Shown here: piece by piece, positions 54,378-62,214 of the stretch | Layout of the letters: every line of letters begins with the position of its first letter | Numbering within the stretch: position 1 is the stretch's first letter | Assembly (NCBI GenBank): GCA_016716435.1 | Contig: JADJWI010000003.1 | Span: forward strand, 1,178,001-1,242,000 | DNA from: Acidobacteriota bacterium | GTDB lineage: Bacteria > Acidobacteriota > Blastocatellia > Pyrinomonadales > Pyrinomonadaceae | DNA: 64,000 nucleotides | Direction: 5' to 3' | The notes under the pieces: model-generated | The model's input: the letters and a program-made list of their open reading frames with translations, nothing else | Told to the model about the DNA's origin: nothing | Databases searched by the model: none | Translations under genes and position numbers: made by a program

Positions 54378-55970
54378 ATGGGCATTGATCGTCGTGAGTT
54401 TTTGGGAACCGCTATAACTGCCGGATTTGGAGCGGCAATTGCCGCGGGCGGCGCTCCGAGCGTATTTGCCGCTCGGCAAGGCTTTCGTCTGGAGGAGGCG
54501 ACCGTTACGGGAATACAGGAAGCGATGCGTTCCGGGGAATTGACCTCGCGGCAGCTTGTGCAGGCGTATCTTCGCCGCGTTGCGACCGTTGATAAGCAGG
54601 TCAACTCGATGATCGAGCTTAACCCTGACGCTCTGCAGATCGCCGATCAAATGGACCGCGAGCGAAAAAGCGGCAAGGTCCGCGGGCCGCTCCACGGCGT
54701 ACCGGTCGTGCTCAAGGACAACATCGACACTGCCGACAAGATGAAAACGACCGCCGGCAGTCTAGCGCTTCTCAATGCACCGACGCCGAAGAAAGATGCC
54801 TTCATTGCCGCGAGGCTACGCGAGGCCGGTGCGGTCATTCTTGGTAAAACGAACCTGAGCGAATGGGCCAATTTCCGCGATAACGACTCGATCAGCGGCT
54901 GGAGCGGCCGCGGCGGGCAGACGCGCAATCCCTACATTCTCGACCGCAATCCGTGCGGATCGTCGTCGGGTTCAGGGGCTGCCATTTCCGCGAATCTGGC
55001 GGCCATCGCTATCGGTACCGAGACGGATGGCTCGATCGTCTGCCCGGCGTCTATCTGCGGCATTGTCGGGCTTAAACCGACCATCGGACTTGTCTCAAGA
55101 AGCGGCATCATCCCGATCGCTCATTCGCAGGATACGGCCGGGCCGATGACCCGCAGCGTGGCCGATGCGGCGGCAGTGCTGACGGCGATCTGCGGTTTTG
55201 ACGACGCGGATGAAGCAATGGCGGGCCGCGAGGAAATAGAGCCGATCGATTACACGAAGTTCCTCGATGCCGGTGCGCTAAAAGGCGCGCGGATCGGCGT
55301 TACCCGAAACTACTTCGGCCGGCGAAAGGACGTTGACGATATGCTCAATGCGTCGATCGACGTGATGAAAAAAGCCGGTGCCGTGATGGTGGATGTGACC
55401 TTCGATTCGCTTGGCAAGTTTGGAGCGGCGGAGTTCGAGGTTTTGCTTTATGAATTCAAGGCCGACCTTGAAAAATATCTTACCGAGCGAGGTGGCGATC
55501 ACAAGACGCTCAAAGATCTGATGCAGTTCAATAAGGACAACGAGAAGCGCGAGATGCCTTATTTTGGCCAGAGCATCTTTGAATCCGCCGCGGCGAAGGG
55601 CCCGCTAAGCGACGAGGCATATATCGAAGCATTGGAAACGGCCAAACGTCTGACGCAGGCTGAGGGCATCGATCTTGTGATGGATCGCGATAAGCTCGAC
55701 GCGATCATCGGCCCTTCGAACGCGCCGACGTGGATGATAGACACGGTAAATGGCGACTGCGGTTCGGGGTATATTTCGAGTTCGTCGCTGGCGGCGGTTG
55801 CGGGATATCCGAACATCACGGTTCCGGCAGCCTTTTCGAAGGAACTGCCGCTCGGGATCTCGTTTTTCGGGAAGGCGTTCACCGAGGCGAAGCTTATCGG
55901 CATCGCCTATGCTTTCGAACAGGCGTCAAAGGCCCGAAGGCAGCCGAAGCTTATGCCGACGTTCGCTTAA
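54378..55970 (+). CDS. Tat-exported amidase (amidase-signature family)
   Basis: 530 residues. A twin-arginine-like signal DRREFLGTAITAGFGAA opens it. The catalytic triad is present: Lys in VVLKDNIDTADKM (about 111), Ser in NPCGSSSGSGAAISAN (about 192-196) and the cis-Ser in IGTETDGSIVCPAS (about 214-220). The C-terminal MDRDKLDAIIGPSNAP is typical of this amidase family. It hydrolyses an amide in the periplasm; peptide amides and lipid amides are both possible. Being two bases behind an NAPE-PLD-like gene, an N-acyl lipid amide is an interesting option, not shown. Confidence 0.92.
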   Translation: MGIDRREFLGTAITAGFGAAIAAGGAPSVFAARQGFRLEEATVTGIQEAMRSGELTSRQLVQAYLRRVATVDKQVNSMIELNPDALQIADQMDRERKSGKVRGPLHGVPVVLKDNIDTADKMKTTAGSLALLNAPTPKKDAFIAARLREAGAVILGKTNLSEWANFRDNDSISGWSGRGGQTRNPYILDRNPCGSSSGSGAAISANLAAIAIGTETDGSIVCPASICGIVGLKPTIGLVSRSGIIPIAHSQDTAGPMTRSVADAAAVLTAICGFDDADEAMAGREEIEPIDYTKFLDAGALKGARIGVTRNYFGRRKDVDDMLNASIDVMKKAGAVMVDVTFDSLGKFGAAEFEVLLYEFKADLEKYLTERGGDHKTLKDLMQFNKDNEKREMPYFGQSIFESAAAKGPLSDEAYIEALETAKRLTQAEGIDLVMDRDKLDAIIGPSNAPTWMIDTVNGDCGSGYISSSSLAAVAGYPNITVPAAFSKELPLGISFFGKAFTEAKLIGIAYAFEQASKARRQPKLMPTFA

Positions 55971-55980
55971 GACGTGCTGA

Positions 55981-56754
55981 TCATTTGAGGGTTTTCGCGG
56001 CGATCGACCGAAGGCCTTCGAGCACCATGTCGTCCTCAAAGGCATCTACTGACGGAAGGTCCGCGGCAAGGACGCGGCTAAATCCGCCTGTGGCAACGAC
56101 CTTTGGCCGATGGTCCGGATCTTCCGCCATCATCGCATTCGATACGCGAGCGATGAGCCCCTCGGCAAGAGCGACCGTGCCGTTATAAACACCTGAAAGA
56201 ATAGCGTCGTAGGTAGTTTGGCCGATCAAGGTTTCGGGCCGGGCGATCGTCACTTTTGGCAGCAACGAGGTCTTTGAATGCAGGCCGTCGGCCATGATCC
56301 CGAGCCCCGGAGCGATGATGCCGCCAATGAACTCGAGCTTCGAATTCACAGCATCGACCACAGTCGCCGTGCCGAAGCTGCAGATGATGACGGGCGCATT
56401 GTATTTCTCGACCGCGGCGAATGCGGAAACCAAGCGGTCTGCGCCGACGTGCGAAGGCGGCGAGTATTTAATGACAAAGCCGAAGTCGGTCTTTTCATCG
56501 ACAAAGACGGGAGTTACTTTGAAAAGCTCGCGGGTCGCCCGGGTCAGCGTCGCGTTTACCTCCGGGACGACGGACGCGGCGATGACGTGGTCCACTCGGA
56601 CGAACTTTTGAGCTACAAAACGCAGGCGATCAAAGAAAAGCTCTTCGGGTTCATAGTCGCGCCAGGTGGCGACCGAAAAGCGGTCGAGGGTATTGCCCGG
56701 TTCGTAAATGCCGAACTTAATAGCTGAATTGCCGATATCGATTGCCAGAAGCAT
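55981..56754 (-). CDS. coaX: Type III pantothenate kinase
   Basis: 257 residues. MLLAIDIGNSAIKFGIYEPG is the ATP-binding start of CoaX. GADRLVSAFAAVEKY, FGTATVVDAVNS with the catalytic Asp, GGIIAPGLGIMADGLHSKTSLLP and ATGGFSRVLA follow in family order. It makes 4'-phosphopantothenate, first step to coenzyme A, and is insensitive to acetyl-CoA. On the minus strand it follows birA and a small acidic gene, the usual birA-coaX order. Confidence 0.95.
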   Translation of the reverse strand: MLLAIDIGNSAIKFGIYEPGNTLDRFSVATWRDYEPEELFFDRLRFVAQKFVRVDHVIAASVVPEVNATLTRATRELFKVTPVFVDEKTDFGFVIKYSPPSHVGADRLVSAFAAVEKYNAPVIICSFGTATVVDAVNSKLEFIGGIIAPGLGIMADGLHSKTSLLPKVTIARPETLIGQTTYDAILSGVYNGTVALAEGLIARVSNAMMAEDPDHRPKVVATGGFSRVLAADLPSVDAFEDDMVLEGLRSIAAKTLK

Positions 56755-56822
56755 ATGCGAAAAAAACGGAAAGCAGGAGTAGATCCCGATCTCCGTTTGG
56801 CGAAAGTAAAGTTGAAATTAGA

Positions 56823-57164
56823 TCATCCCTGAAGCGGAAGGCCGTCGTAAACAAGCTGCCAGCCATTGACCCTGCTCGTCCTGAGGCTCTTTGAGAACCA
56901 GTGCAACGCGGCCTTTGGGTCGTCATAGATCTGGACGGCCGGCAAAGCCTCACGCGGATCGACGCGGCAGATCGCGGCTCCGACGGGAGCGCTCTTGATG
57001 CACAAAAGAGCGATCATATTCTCTTTCTGCATCACAGCCGTGCGAAGCGTCACATCGTCATTGACGAGCTCAAACTCATCGAACGCCTCAAGTGCTTCTT
57101 CAAACTCTTCGTCGAACTCTTCGTCAAACTCGAACTCGGGCTTTGCTTCAAACTCGTTACTCAT
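56823..57164 (-). CDS. Small protein with very acidic N-terminus
   Basis: 113 residues. The first 40 are a run of Glu/Asp/Phe (EFEFDEEFDEEFEEALEAFDEFE); the rest is a mixed domain (NMIALLCIKSAPVGAAICRVDP, YDDPKAALHWFSKSLRTSR). No family recognised. It lies in the spacing between birA and coaX on the same strand, with about 40 bases to birA and 68 to coaX, so it is probably cotranscribed. Function unknown. Confidence 0.65.
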   Translation of the reverse strand: MSNEFEAKPEFEFDEEFDEEFEEALEAFDEFELVNDDVTLRTAVMQKENMIALLCIKSAPVGAAICRVDPREALPAVQIYDDPKAALHWFSKSLRTSRVNGWQLVYDGLPLQG

Positions 57165-57203
57165 AAGACCAAGCTACAACGTTACACCGTGCGGATGGAA
57201 AGT

Positions 57204-57965
57204 TCAAAGAGACGCCGGATCGGCACGAAGCTGCTCGACGTCGCCGGCCTGAATAATGACGATCTCGCCATCGTCCTTTCTTAGGCGCAAGGCGCCGCTC
57301 GGCTCGAGCCCGTCGGTCGTTCCGATCAGCGTTTGGTCGAAGGCTCGGACCGTGACCCGTTTTCCGGCGAAGTAGGTCGAACGATCTCGCCAGTCGCTGA
57401 GAATGGCCGCTGGGCCGCCGGCAGCCGTTAGCTTTTCATAAAGCCGCGAGATACTACCGGTCAGGATCGCCGTCAATTGCTCGGGCGTCGGGACTCGTTC
57501 CGGATCCTTGAGAACATCCTCGATCGATGTCGCCCGGTCGGCGAGATCGGGCGGAAAGTTTGAGCTGCGAATGTTTATCCCGATGCCGAGAACAACCGCG
57601 AGCCCTGCGTCCGTCATCGTCGTCTCGGCGAGGATGCCGGAGATCTTCTTTTCATCGATCAACACATCGTTGACCCATTTGATATCGGGCGAGAGGCCGA
57701 GTTCCGTAAGTGTTTCGTGAACGGCGACGCCCGCCATCAAGGTAATAAGCGGAAGCGATTCGGGCGGCAATGCGGGGCGAAGGATGATCGAAAAGGCAAC
57801 CCCGGCGTCGCGTTCGGAGACCCACGTTCTGCCATGGCGGCCTCGGCCGGCGGTCTGCTGACGGGCGATGACGCAGGTGCCTTCATCCGCACCGCCGCGA
57901 GCCATTTCGAGGGCCTCGGTGTTGGTGGAATCGATGGAGTCGAATAAAAGGAGAGTAATGTTCAT
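57204..57965 (-). CDS. birA: Biotin-[acetyl-CoA-carboxylase] ligase
   Basis: 253 residues from the ATG at 57965, which overlaps the stop of the upstream lipoprotein gene by one base (TGATG); longer reading is rejected. STNTEALEMARGG and RQQTAGRGRHGRTWVSE (the biotinyl-AMP loop GRGRxGR) open the catalytic domain. KWVNDVLIDEKKISGILAET follows with the catalytic Lys, then GIGINI. The C-terminal SH3-like part ends with VIIQAGDVEQL. There is no N-terminal DNA-binding domain, so this is the non-regulating type. It links biotin to carboxylases. Confidence 0.94.
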   Translation of the reverse strand: MNITLLLFDSIDSTNTEALEMARGGADEGTCVIARQQTAGRGRHGRTWVSERDAGVAFSIILRPALPPESLPLITLMAGVAVHETLTELGLSPDIKWVNDVLIDEKKISGILAETTMTDAGLAVVLGIGINIRSSNFPPDLADRATSIEDVLKDPERVPTPEQLTAILTGSISRLYEKLTAAGGPAAILSDWRDRSTYFAGKRVTVRAFDQTLIGTTDGLEPSGALRLRKDDGEIVIIQAGDVEQLRADPASL

Positions 57966-58552
57966 CAGACGATATAAGACCAGCGTTCGATATCTACGTT
58001 CCACTTTCCGAGCTCTTTCCGCATCAGAACATATCGACCATCTATTCCCATCCGAGTAACAAAAAACAATGCTTTCGATCCGTCTTCACTGTAGCCGATC
58101 TTCGACAAAAAGAATGGCAAAGTGGAATTTGGGAACGCGTCAGACACTGCCTTTTCACGCCGAAAGCCGGGTTCTAAGTCGTCGGTTAATGCTTTGAGTT
58201 GGTCCGAAGAGACGAGCTGATATCGAAAAGAGAGTTTGAAATCATTTGAGAGTTCGCTAGAACTCGACGCGGTTTCTGCTAAGGCTCGGATCAGCGAGTG
58301 ATCTAGTTCTCCTGGATGAAATCGCTTCGGCACCTTTTCGATAAAGGCCTCCCCGGCATCGTCGGAGATTGTATTGCTACATATCAACAATACTGGGCTG
58401 AATTCGTTAAATTTTACCGACTGCTCCAAATATGCCGAATAGACTTCATAATCGTCCGGGATTGGGGCTTCAGAATGATCGACCGGATCTGAACAGCTTG
58501 AAAGAACAAAAGTAACCAGTAAGAGAAGCGCTACGATACCGGACTTTCTCAT
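57965..58552 (-). CDS. Putative lipoprotein upstream of birA
   Basis: 195 residues from the ATG at 58552, which has GGAGG ten bases ahead; 15 earlier codons overlap egtD and are rejected. The signal MRKSGIVALLLLVTFVLSSC ends in a lipobox Cys. The mature part is a mixed alpha/beta domain (VLLICSNTISDDAGEAFIEKVP, YEVYSAYLEQSVKFNEFSP) and ends in YVLMRKELGKWNVDIERWSYIV. No family recognised. It is one base behind egtD and overlaps birA by one base, so translation is coupled to both. Confidence 0.7.
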   Translation of the reverse strand: MRKSGIVALLLLVTFVLSSCSDPVDHSEAPIPDDYEVYSAYLEQSVKFNEFSPVLLICSNTISDDAGEAFIEKVPKRFHPGELDHSLIRALAETASSSSELSNDFKLSFRYQLVSSDQLKALTDDLEPGFRREKAVSDAFPNSTLPFFLSKIGYSEDGSKALFFVTRMGIDGRYVLMRKELGKWNVDIERWSYIV

Positions 58553-58553
58553 A

Positions 58554-59522
58554 TCAAATGGGCCTCCAGAGCGAATCGATATAGAAATCCTCGTCATTCA
58601 AAAACTCAGCCTCGATCGCAAAGCCGCTTTCCGATGAGAACTCTTCGAGCATCGCGTGCGTGTATTTTTGCGAGATCTCCATAAAGATCGGCTCCCATTG
58701 TTCGAAGTCGAATGACCGGCCAAGAGCCTCGATGTGGACGGTCTGCTTTTCGCGGCTGATCAGGAACGAGCGGGCGGCGCATTCGACCGGGCGGTATTGG
58801 GCGTAATGCGAGAACTTCGCGGGGTCAAAATCACCGCCGAGCTCGCGATTGATGCGCGTCAATAGATTCAGGTTGAAAGCGGCCGTCACGCCCTGTGGGT
58901 CGTCGTAGGCAGCGACGATCACCCGCGGGTCTTTCTGCATATCAAAGCCGATGAAGAGCCGGTCGTTCGGGTTCATTACGCCGCGAAGACTGCGGAAAAA
59001 ATTAACGGCTTTTTCGCGTAGGAAATTGCCGATGTTTGAGCCGAGGAACATCAGCACTTTTCGGCGTCCGTTACCGTTCTTTAGTGAATCGAGGACCTGG
59101 AAATAATCGCCGGTGTGCGGGCGGATCTCGAGGCTCGGGAATTTTTCGTGGAAGCGGGCCTCAAGCACCGCATTGGCCTCCTGCGAGATGTCGATCGGGC
59201 TATAGGTGAAGTCGAGGCCCTTCGCGAGAAAGTGCTCGATAAGCACCGCCGTTTTTGCACCGTCGCCGGCACCGAGCTCGATCAGGTCGATACCTTCAGC
59301 ACCATCGGAAAATGCTTTGAGGATGTCATCGCTTTGGTCCTCGAAGATCTTGAGCTCGGCCCGAGTCGGGTAATACTCGGGGAGCTTCATAATCTCCATG
59401 AAAAGCCGCGAACCTTCGTCGTCGTAAAAGTAGCGCGACGAAAGCCGCTTCGGCGTTGCCGAAAGCCCGGCAAGCACGTCCTCGGCAAACTGCGAAAGCT
59501 CCGGTGTCGGTGATGGCTGCAT
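58554..59522 (-). CDS. egtD: L-histidine N-alpha-methyltransferase (ergothioneine)
   Basis: 322 residues, usual length. SSRYFYDDEGSRLFMEIMKLPEYYPTRAEL opens the family signature. The SAM loop is LIELGAGDGAKTAVLIEHF (about 80-98), followed by YSPIDISQEANAVLE and FLGSNIGNFLRE. The end has the EgtD-typical histidine-binding aromatic region (FEQWEPIFMEISQKYTH). It trimethylates histidine to hercynine, the first step of ergothioneine. EgtB is 30 bases upstream on the same strand, so the two form a unit. Confidence 0.95.
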   Translation of the reverse strand: MQPSPTPELSQFAEDVLAGLSATPKRLSSRYFYDDEGSRLFMEIMKLPEYYPTRAELKIFEDQSDDILKAFSDGAEGIDLIELGAGDGAKTAVLIEHFLAKGLDFTYSPIDISQEANAVLEARFHEKFPSLEIRPHTGDYFQVLDSLKNGNGRRKVLMFLGSNIGNFLREKAVNFFRSLRGVMNPNDRLFIGFDMQKDPRVIVAAYDDPQGVTAAFNLNLLTRINRELGGDFDPAKFSHYAQYRPVECAARSFLISREKQTVHIEALGRSFDFEQWEPIFMEISQKYTHAMLEEFSSESGFAIEAEFLNDEDFYIDSLWRPI

Positions 59523-59552
59523 ACAAATTGATAATCCGTAGCGGTTGTGAAA

Positions 59553-60746
59553 CTAGCGAGCAAGCCGGATTCCCGTGAACTGCCAGCGCAGATGCGGGTG
59601 GAAAAAGTTTCGGTAACTCGGCCGGCTGTGGCCTTCGGGCGTGGCTACAGAAGCACCGCGAAGGACCATCTGGTTGATCATGAATTTGCCGTTGTATTCG
59701 CCGACCGCTCCGCCCGGTTTTCTGAATCCGGGATAAGGCAAGTAAGCCGAATTGGTCCATTCCCAGCGTTTGCCCCAATCGAAATTGGCATTCGCGGCCT
59801 CCCATTCAAACTCGGTCGGGAGCCGCATTCCTTTCCACTCGGCAAACGCCGCCGCTTCATAAAATGAGACGTGGCAAAGCGGCGCCTCGGGCGGCAGTTT
59901 TCTGAGCCCGCCCAAGGTGAAGTAATGCCATTCGCCGTCGATGTTATTCCAATAGAGTGGGGCGTTGACCTGCTCGCGGTTCACCCAATCCAAGCCCTCG
60001 GCGTGCCAGAGTTCGTGCCGCCGGTATCCGCCGTCATTGATGAATTCGAGAAATTCGGCGTTCGTGACCAGCCGATCCGCGATCGAGAAATCGCGAAGAA
60101 GCACTTCGTGGCGGGCGAGTTCGTTGTCAAAGCAAAAGCCGTCGCCGTCGTAGCCGATCTCGAAGATGCCCCCTTTGATATCCACGAACTGGCCGCCCGC
60201 TAACGCAGGCGGTTCTGACAGTTCCTCGGTTGCGTAGCCTTCACGGTACGCGGGGAAGAGCGGGTTGACGCTGAACGTGTACTTCAGATCGGTCAGGAAA
60301 AGCTCCTGATGCTGTTGCTCGTGGTTGCAGCCGAGCACGACGAGCTCGCGAAGCTCGTCACTGTCATTTGCCGCAAGGAGTTCGAGCATTTTTTCGTCGA
60401 CATACTTCCGGAACTCAAATACCCTTTTCACCGTCGGACGCGAGAGGTCGCCGCGGTTGTCGCGGGCGGTGCGTTCGCCGATGGTGTTGTAGTAGCTGTT
60501 GAAGAGAAAGCCGAAATCGGGGTCAAAGACCTCGTAACCCGACGCGAACTTTTTGAGGATCATCTCCTCAAAGAACCAGGTCGTGTGTGCGATGTTCCAC
60601 TTTGGCGGCGAGACATCGACGGTCGGCTGCGGAATGTAGTCCTCGATCTCGAGCGGCGAGCAAAGCTCTTCGGTATGAGCACGGACGGACTTGTAAAGCT
60701 CGGGCAGGGCGTCAGCCTTCGCTGCGGGTTTCGGGACGGGACGCAT
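59553..60746 (-). CDS. egtB: Ergothioneine sulfoxide synthase, iron-dependent
   Basis: 397 residues. The N-terminal DinB half includes WNIAHTTWFFEEMIL and the iron-ligand triad LGCNHEQQHQELFLTD (His near residues 138-143, plus one earlier). The C-terminal FGE-sulfatase half begins near 185 (GGIFEIGYDGDGFCFDNE) and ends RGASVATPEGHSRPSYRNFFHPHLRWQFTG. It joins a sulfur donor to hercynine using O2. Between the two halves lies SEPPALAGGQF, encoded by the 34-bp palindromic element at 60186-60219, which is translated in frame and probably sits in the linker. It is followed by egtD; no egtA or egtC is nearby. Confidence 0.94.
   Translation of the reverse strand: MRPVPKPAAKADALPELYKSVRAHTEELCSPLEIEDYIPQPTVDVSPPKWNIAHTTWFFEEMILKKFASGYEVFDPDFGFLFNSYYNTIGERTARDNRGDLSRPTVKRVFEFRKYVDEKMLELLAANDSDELRELVVLGCNHEQQHQELFLTDLKYTFSVNPLFPAYREGYATEELSEPPALAGGQFVDIKGGIFEIGYDGDGFCFDNELARHEVLLRDFSIADRLVTNAEFLEFINDGGYRRHELWHAEGLDWVNREQVNAPLYWNNIDGEWHYFTLGGLRKLPPEAPLCHVSFYEAAAFAEWKGMRLPTEFEWEAANANFDWGKRWEWTNSAYLPYPGFRKPGGAVGEYNGKFMINQMVLRGASVATPEGHSRPSYRNFFHPHLRWQFTGIRLAR
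60186..60219 (-). repeat. 34-bp palindromic element, copy 2, inside egtB
   Basis: It matches the copy at 47845 in 32 of 34 positions. Its minus-strand reading is SEPPALAGGQF, in the same frame as copy 1, where the variant TTA to TAA gives a stop. Here the reading frame stays open, so the element encodes part of the interdomain linker of EgtB. Confidence 0.9.
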
Positions 60747-60784
60747 TCCATTATTAAAACAAATGCGCCAGCGTATTCAAAGAA

Positions 60785-61711
60785 TTAGTTTCTATCGGCA
60801 GCCCGGATCTTGAGCAATGCTTCGCGGGCCGTTTCAGCGAGATAAGGGTCGGCGGCGGCAATGCTGCGCTCGAGGGCAGGGATCGCTTCGGGGCGGCCGA
60901 AAGCGCCGAGGGCGAATGCGGCCTCGCGGCGGGTATCATTGGCCTCACGCGTATCGGAAAGAACTTTAACGAGCAGATCGACCGTTGGGCCGCTTTCGGA
61001 ATTTATGCGGTTTGCCTTGAGTGCAAGCGGGTCGCCGGTTTCCTTGAATCTCTCAGGGAGAAAACTCTGCGGGGTGGTCACTCGCGTGCCGCCGGTGCGG
61101 ATAAGTTCGGCGACCTGCCCGAGCGAACGCGCGGCCGCTCGGCGGAGCATTTCGTCGTCTTCTTTTGGCCGATTTTTGAGGATGGCTGAGAGCGGGCCGA
61201 TCGCTTCGATGTCGCCGACCATCCCAAGTGCGATGGCGGCGGCCGTTCGGACTTCGCGGTCTCTGTCTCGTCGGAGCACTCCTGCAAGCCGCGGCGTAGC
61301 TGACCAATGTCCGACGGTTCCGAGTGCAAAGGCAGCCTCTTTTCTTACAAATGGCGAGCGGTCACCGAGCAACGGAAGGAGCACGTCAGCCGCTTCGCTC
61401 ACCGGCAAAAATACGACCGACGAGGCAGCGGTTGCCCGGACGATGTCGTCGGGGTCTTTCAATGCGGGAACGGCAAGTGCCGAGGCCGCCGGGTCGCGGC
61501 GGTTCCTTATCTCAAACAGCGCGTTGCGTTTCTGTTCGGAAGTGCCGGTGGCTAGCGTCTGCCGAATGCGGTCGGGTTCAAATGGAGTCGAAAGCCCTTG
61601 CGAAAGAGCTGTAGAAGTTACGGAAGAAAGAATAGCGGTCAAAACCAAAAGCCGGCCGCAAAGAGCCGCACGGAGCCAATATTGTTCAATAACGCTCCGG
61701 GAAATGCTCAT
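60785..61711 (-). CDS. HEAT-repeat protein with signal sequence
   Basis: 308 residues from the ATG at 61711, which overlaps the upstream gene stop as ATGA; 11 earlier codons are rejected. The N-terminus (CGRLLVLTAILSSVTSTALS) looks like a signal peptide. HEAT-type helical pairs follow about every 31 residues: SPFVRKEAAFALGTVGH, DREVRTAAAIALGMVGDIEAI, DEMLRRAAARSLGQVAE, NDTRREAAFALGAFGRPEAI. Such superhelices bind other proteins and are sometimes phycobilisome-lyase-like. It is probably cotranslated with the 70-residue gene upstream. Confidence 0.82.
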   Translation of the reverse strand: MSISRSVIEQYWLRAALCGRLLVLTAILSSVTSTALSQGLSTPFEPDRIRQTLATGTSEQKRNALFEIRNRRDPAASALAVPALKDPDDIVRATAASSVVFLPVSEAADVLLPLLGDRSPFVRKEAAFALGTVGHWSATPRLAGVLRRDRDREVRTAAAIALGMVGDIEAIGPLSAILKNRPKEDDEMLRRAAARSLGQVAELIRTGGTRVTTPQSFLPERFKETGDPLALKANRINSESGPTVDLLVKVLSDTREANDTRREAAFALGAFGRPEAIPALERSIAAADPYLAETAREALLKIRAADRN

Positions 61712-61920
61712 ACCGCACGGCGGACGCCCTGCTGACGCACCCATTCGACGACCTGCCGTGCCCGCTTGTTCTCGTATGAATCGGACAAAGCGAAAATGAC
61801 GTCCTCAAATGAATTGTTATCGCGGAGCGAACGCAAAGATCGGCCTGATGCAGGTTGGTAGATCGGCTGGGGTGAACGGGTGTGTTTTGAGACAACTTTG
61901 TCTTCGCTTTGCTTGACCAT
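61708..61920 (-). CDS. Small basic protein upstream of the HEAT gene
   Basis: 70 residues with a strong GGAGG site 7-10 bases before the ATG. It has a basic N-terminus and a C-terminal helix (DSYENKRARQVVEWVRQQGVRRAV). No family recognised. It shares the ATGA overlap with the HEAT-repeat gene, and both are probably made together. It may be a small regulatory partner; function unknown. Confidence 0.65.
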   Translation of the reverse strand: MVKQSEDKVVSKHTRSPQPIYQPASGRSLRSLRDNNSFEDVIFALSDSYENKRARQVVEWVRQQGVRRAV

Positions 61921-62214
61921 CTTTTTTTCCTCCGAGAGGGCAGACGGTCGAGCCTGAAGACGGCAATGTCAGGTGGTGACCGGCTGCGCTTTGTTGGATA
62001 TCATCATTAAACGCTTAGTCGAAAACCGCATTTGAACGGTGCAAATAGAATAACATGACAAGTATTTTCGCGGCAACCGGAATTTGAGGCTTCCCAATTG
62101 CGGTTCGAGCCGGTTAAAAGTGGATAGCATTAGTGTTTTCCGTTAAACTGATTGTTTACCATTTCGATAAGCTCTCGCGGCGTTGTGCGTCTTCGAGGCA
62201 AGGATCGTGGCCAT
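61921..62214. other. 294-base spacer upstream of leuS
   Basis: It holds promoters for the divergent small-protein and leuS genes. I looked for a T-box leader before leuS and did not see the NNG-specifier loop or the T-box core, so no such regulation is claimed. Confidence 0.45.

Noticed and set aside
61921..62214. T-box leader before leuS
   Set aside because: No T-box core or terminator-antiterminator pair was recognisable.
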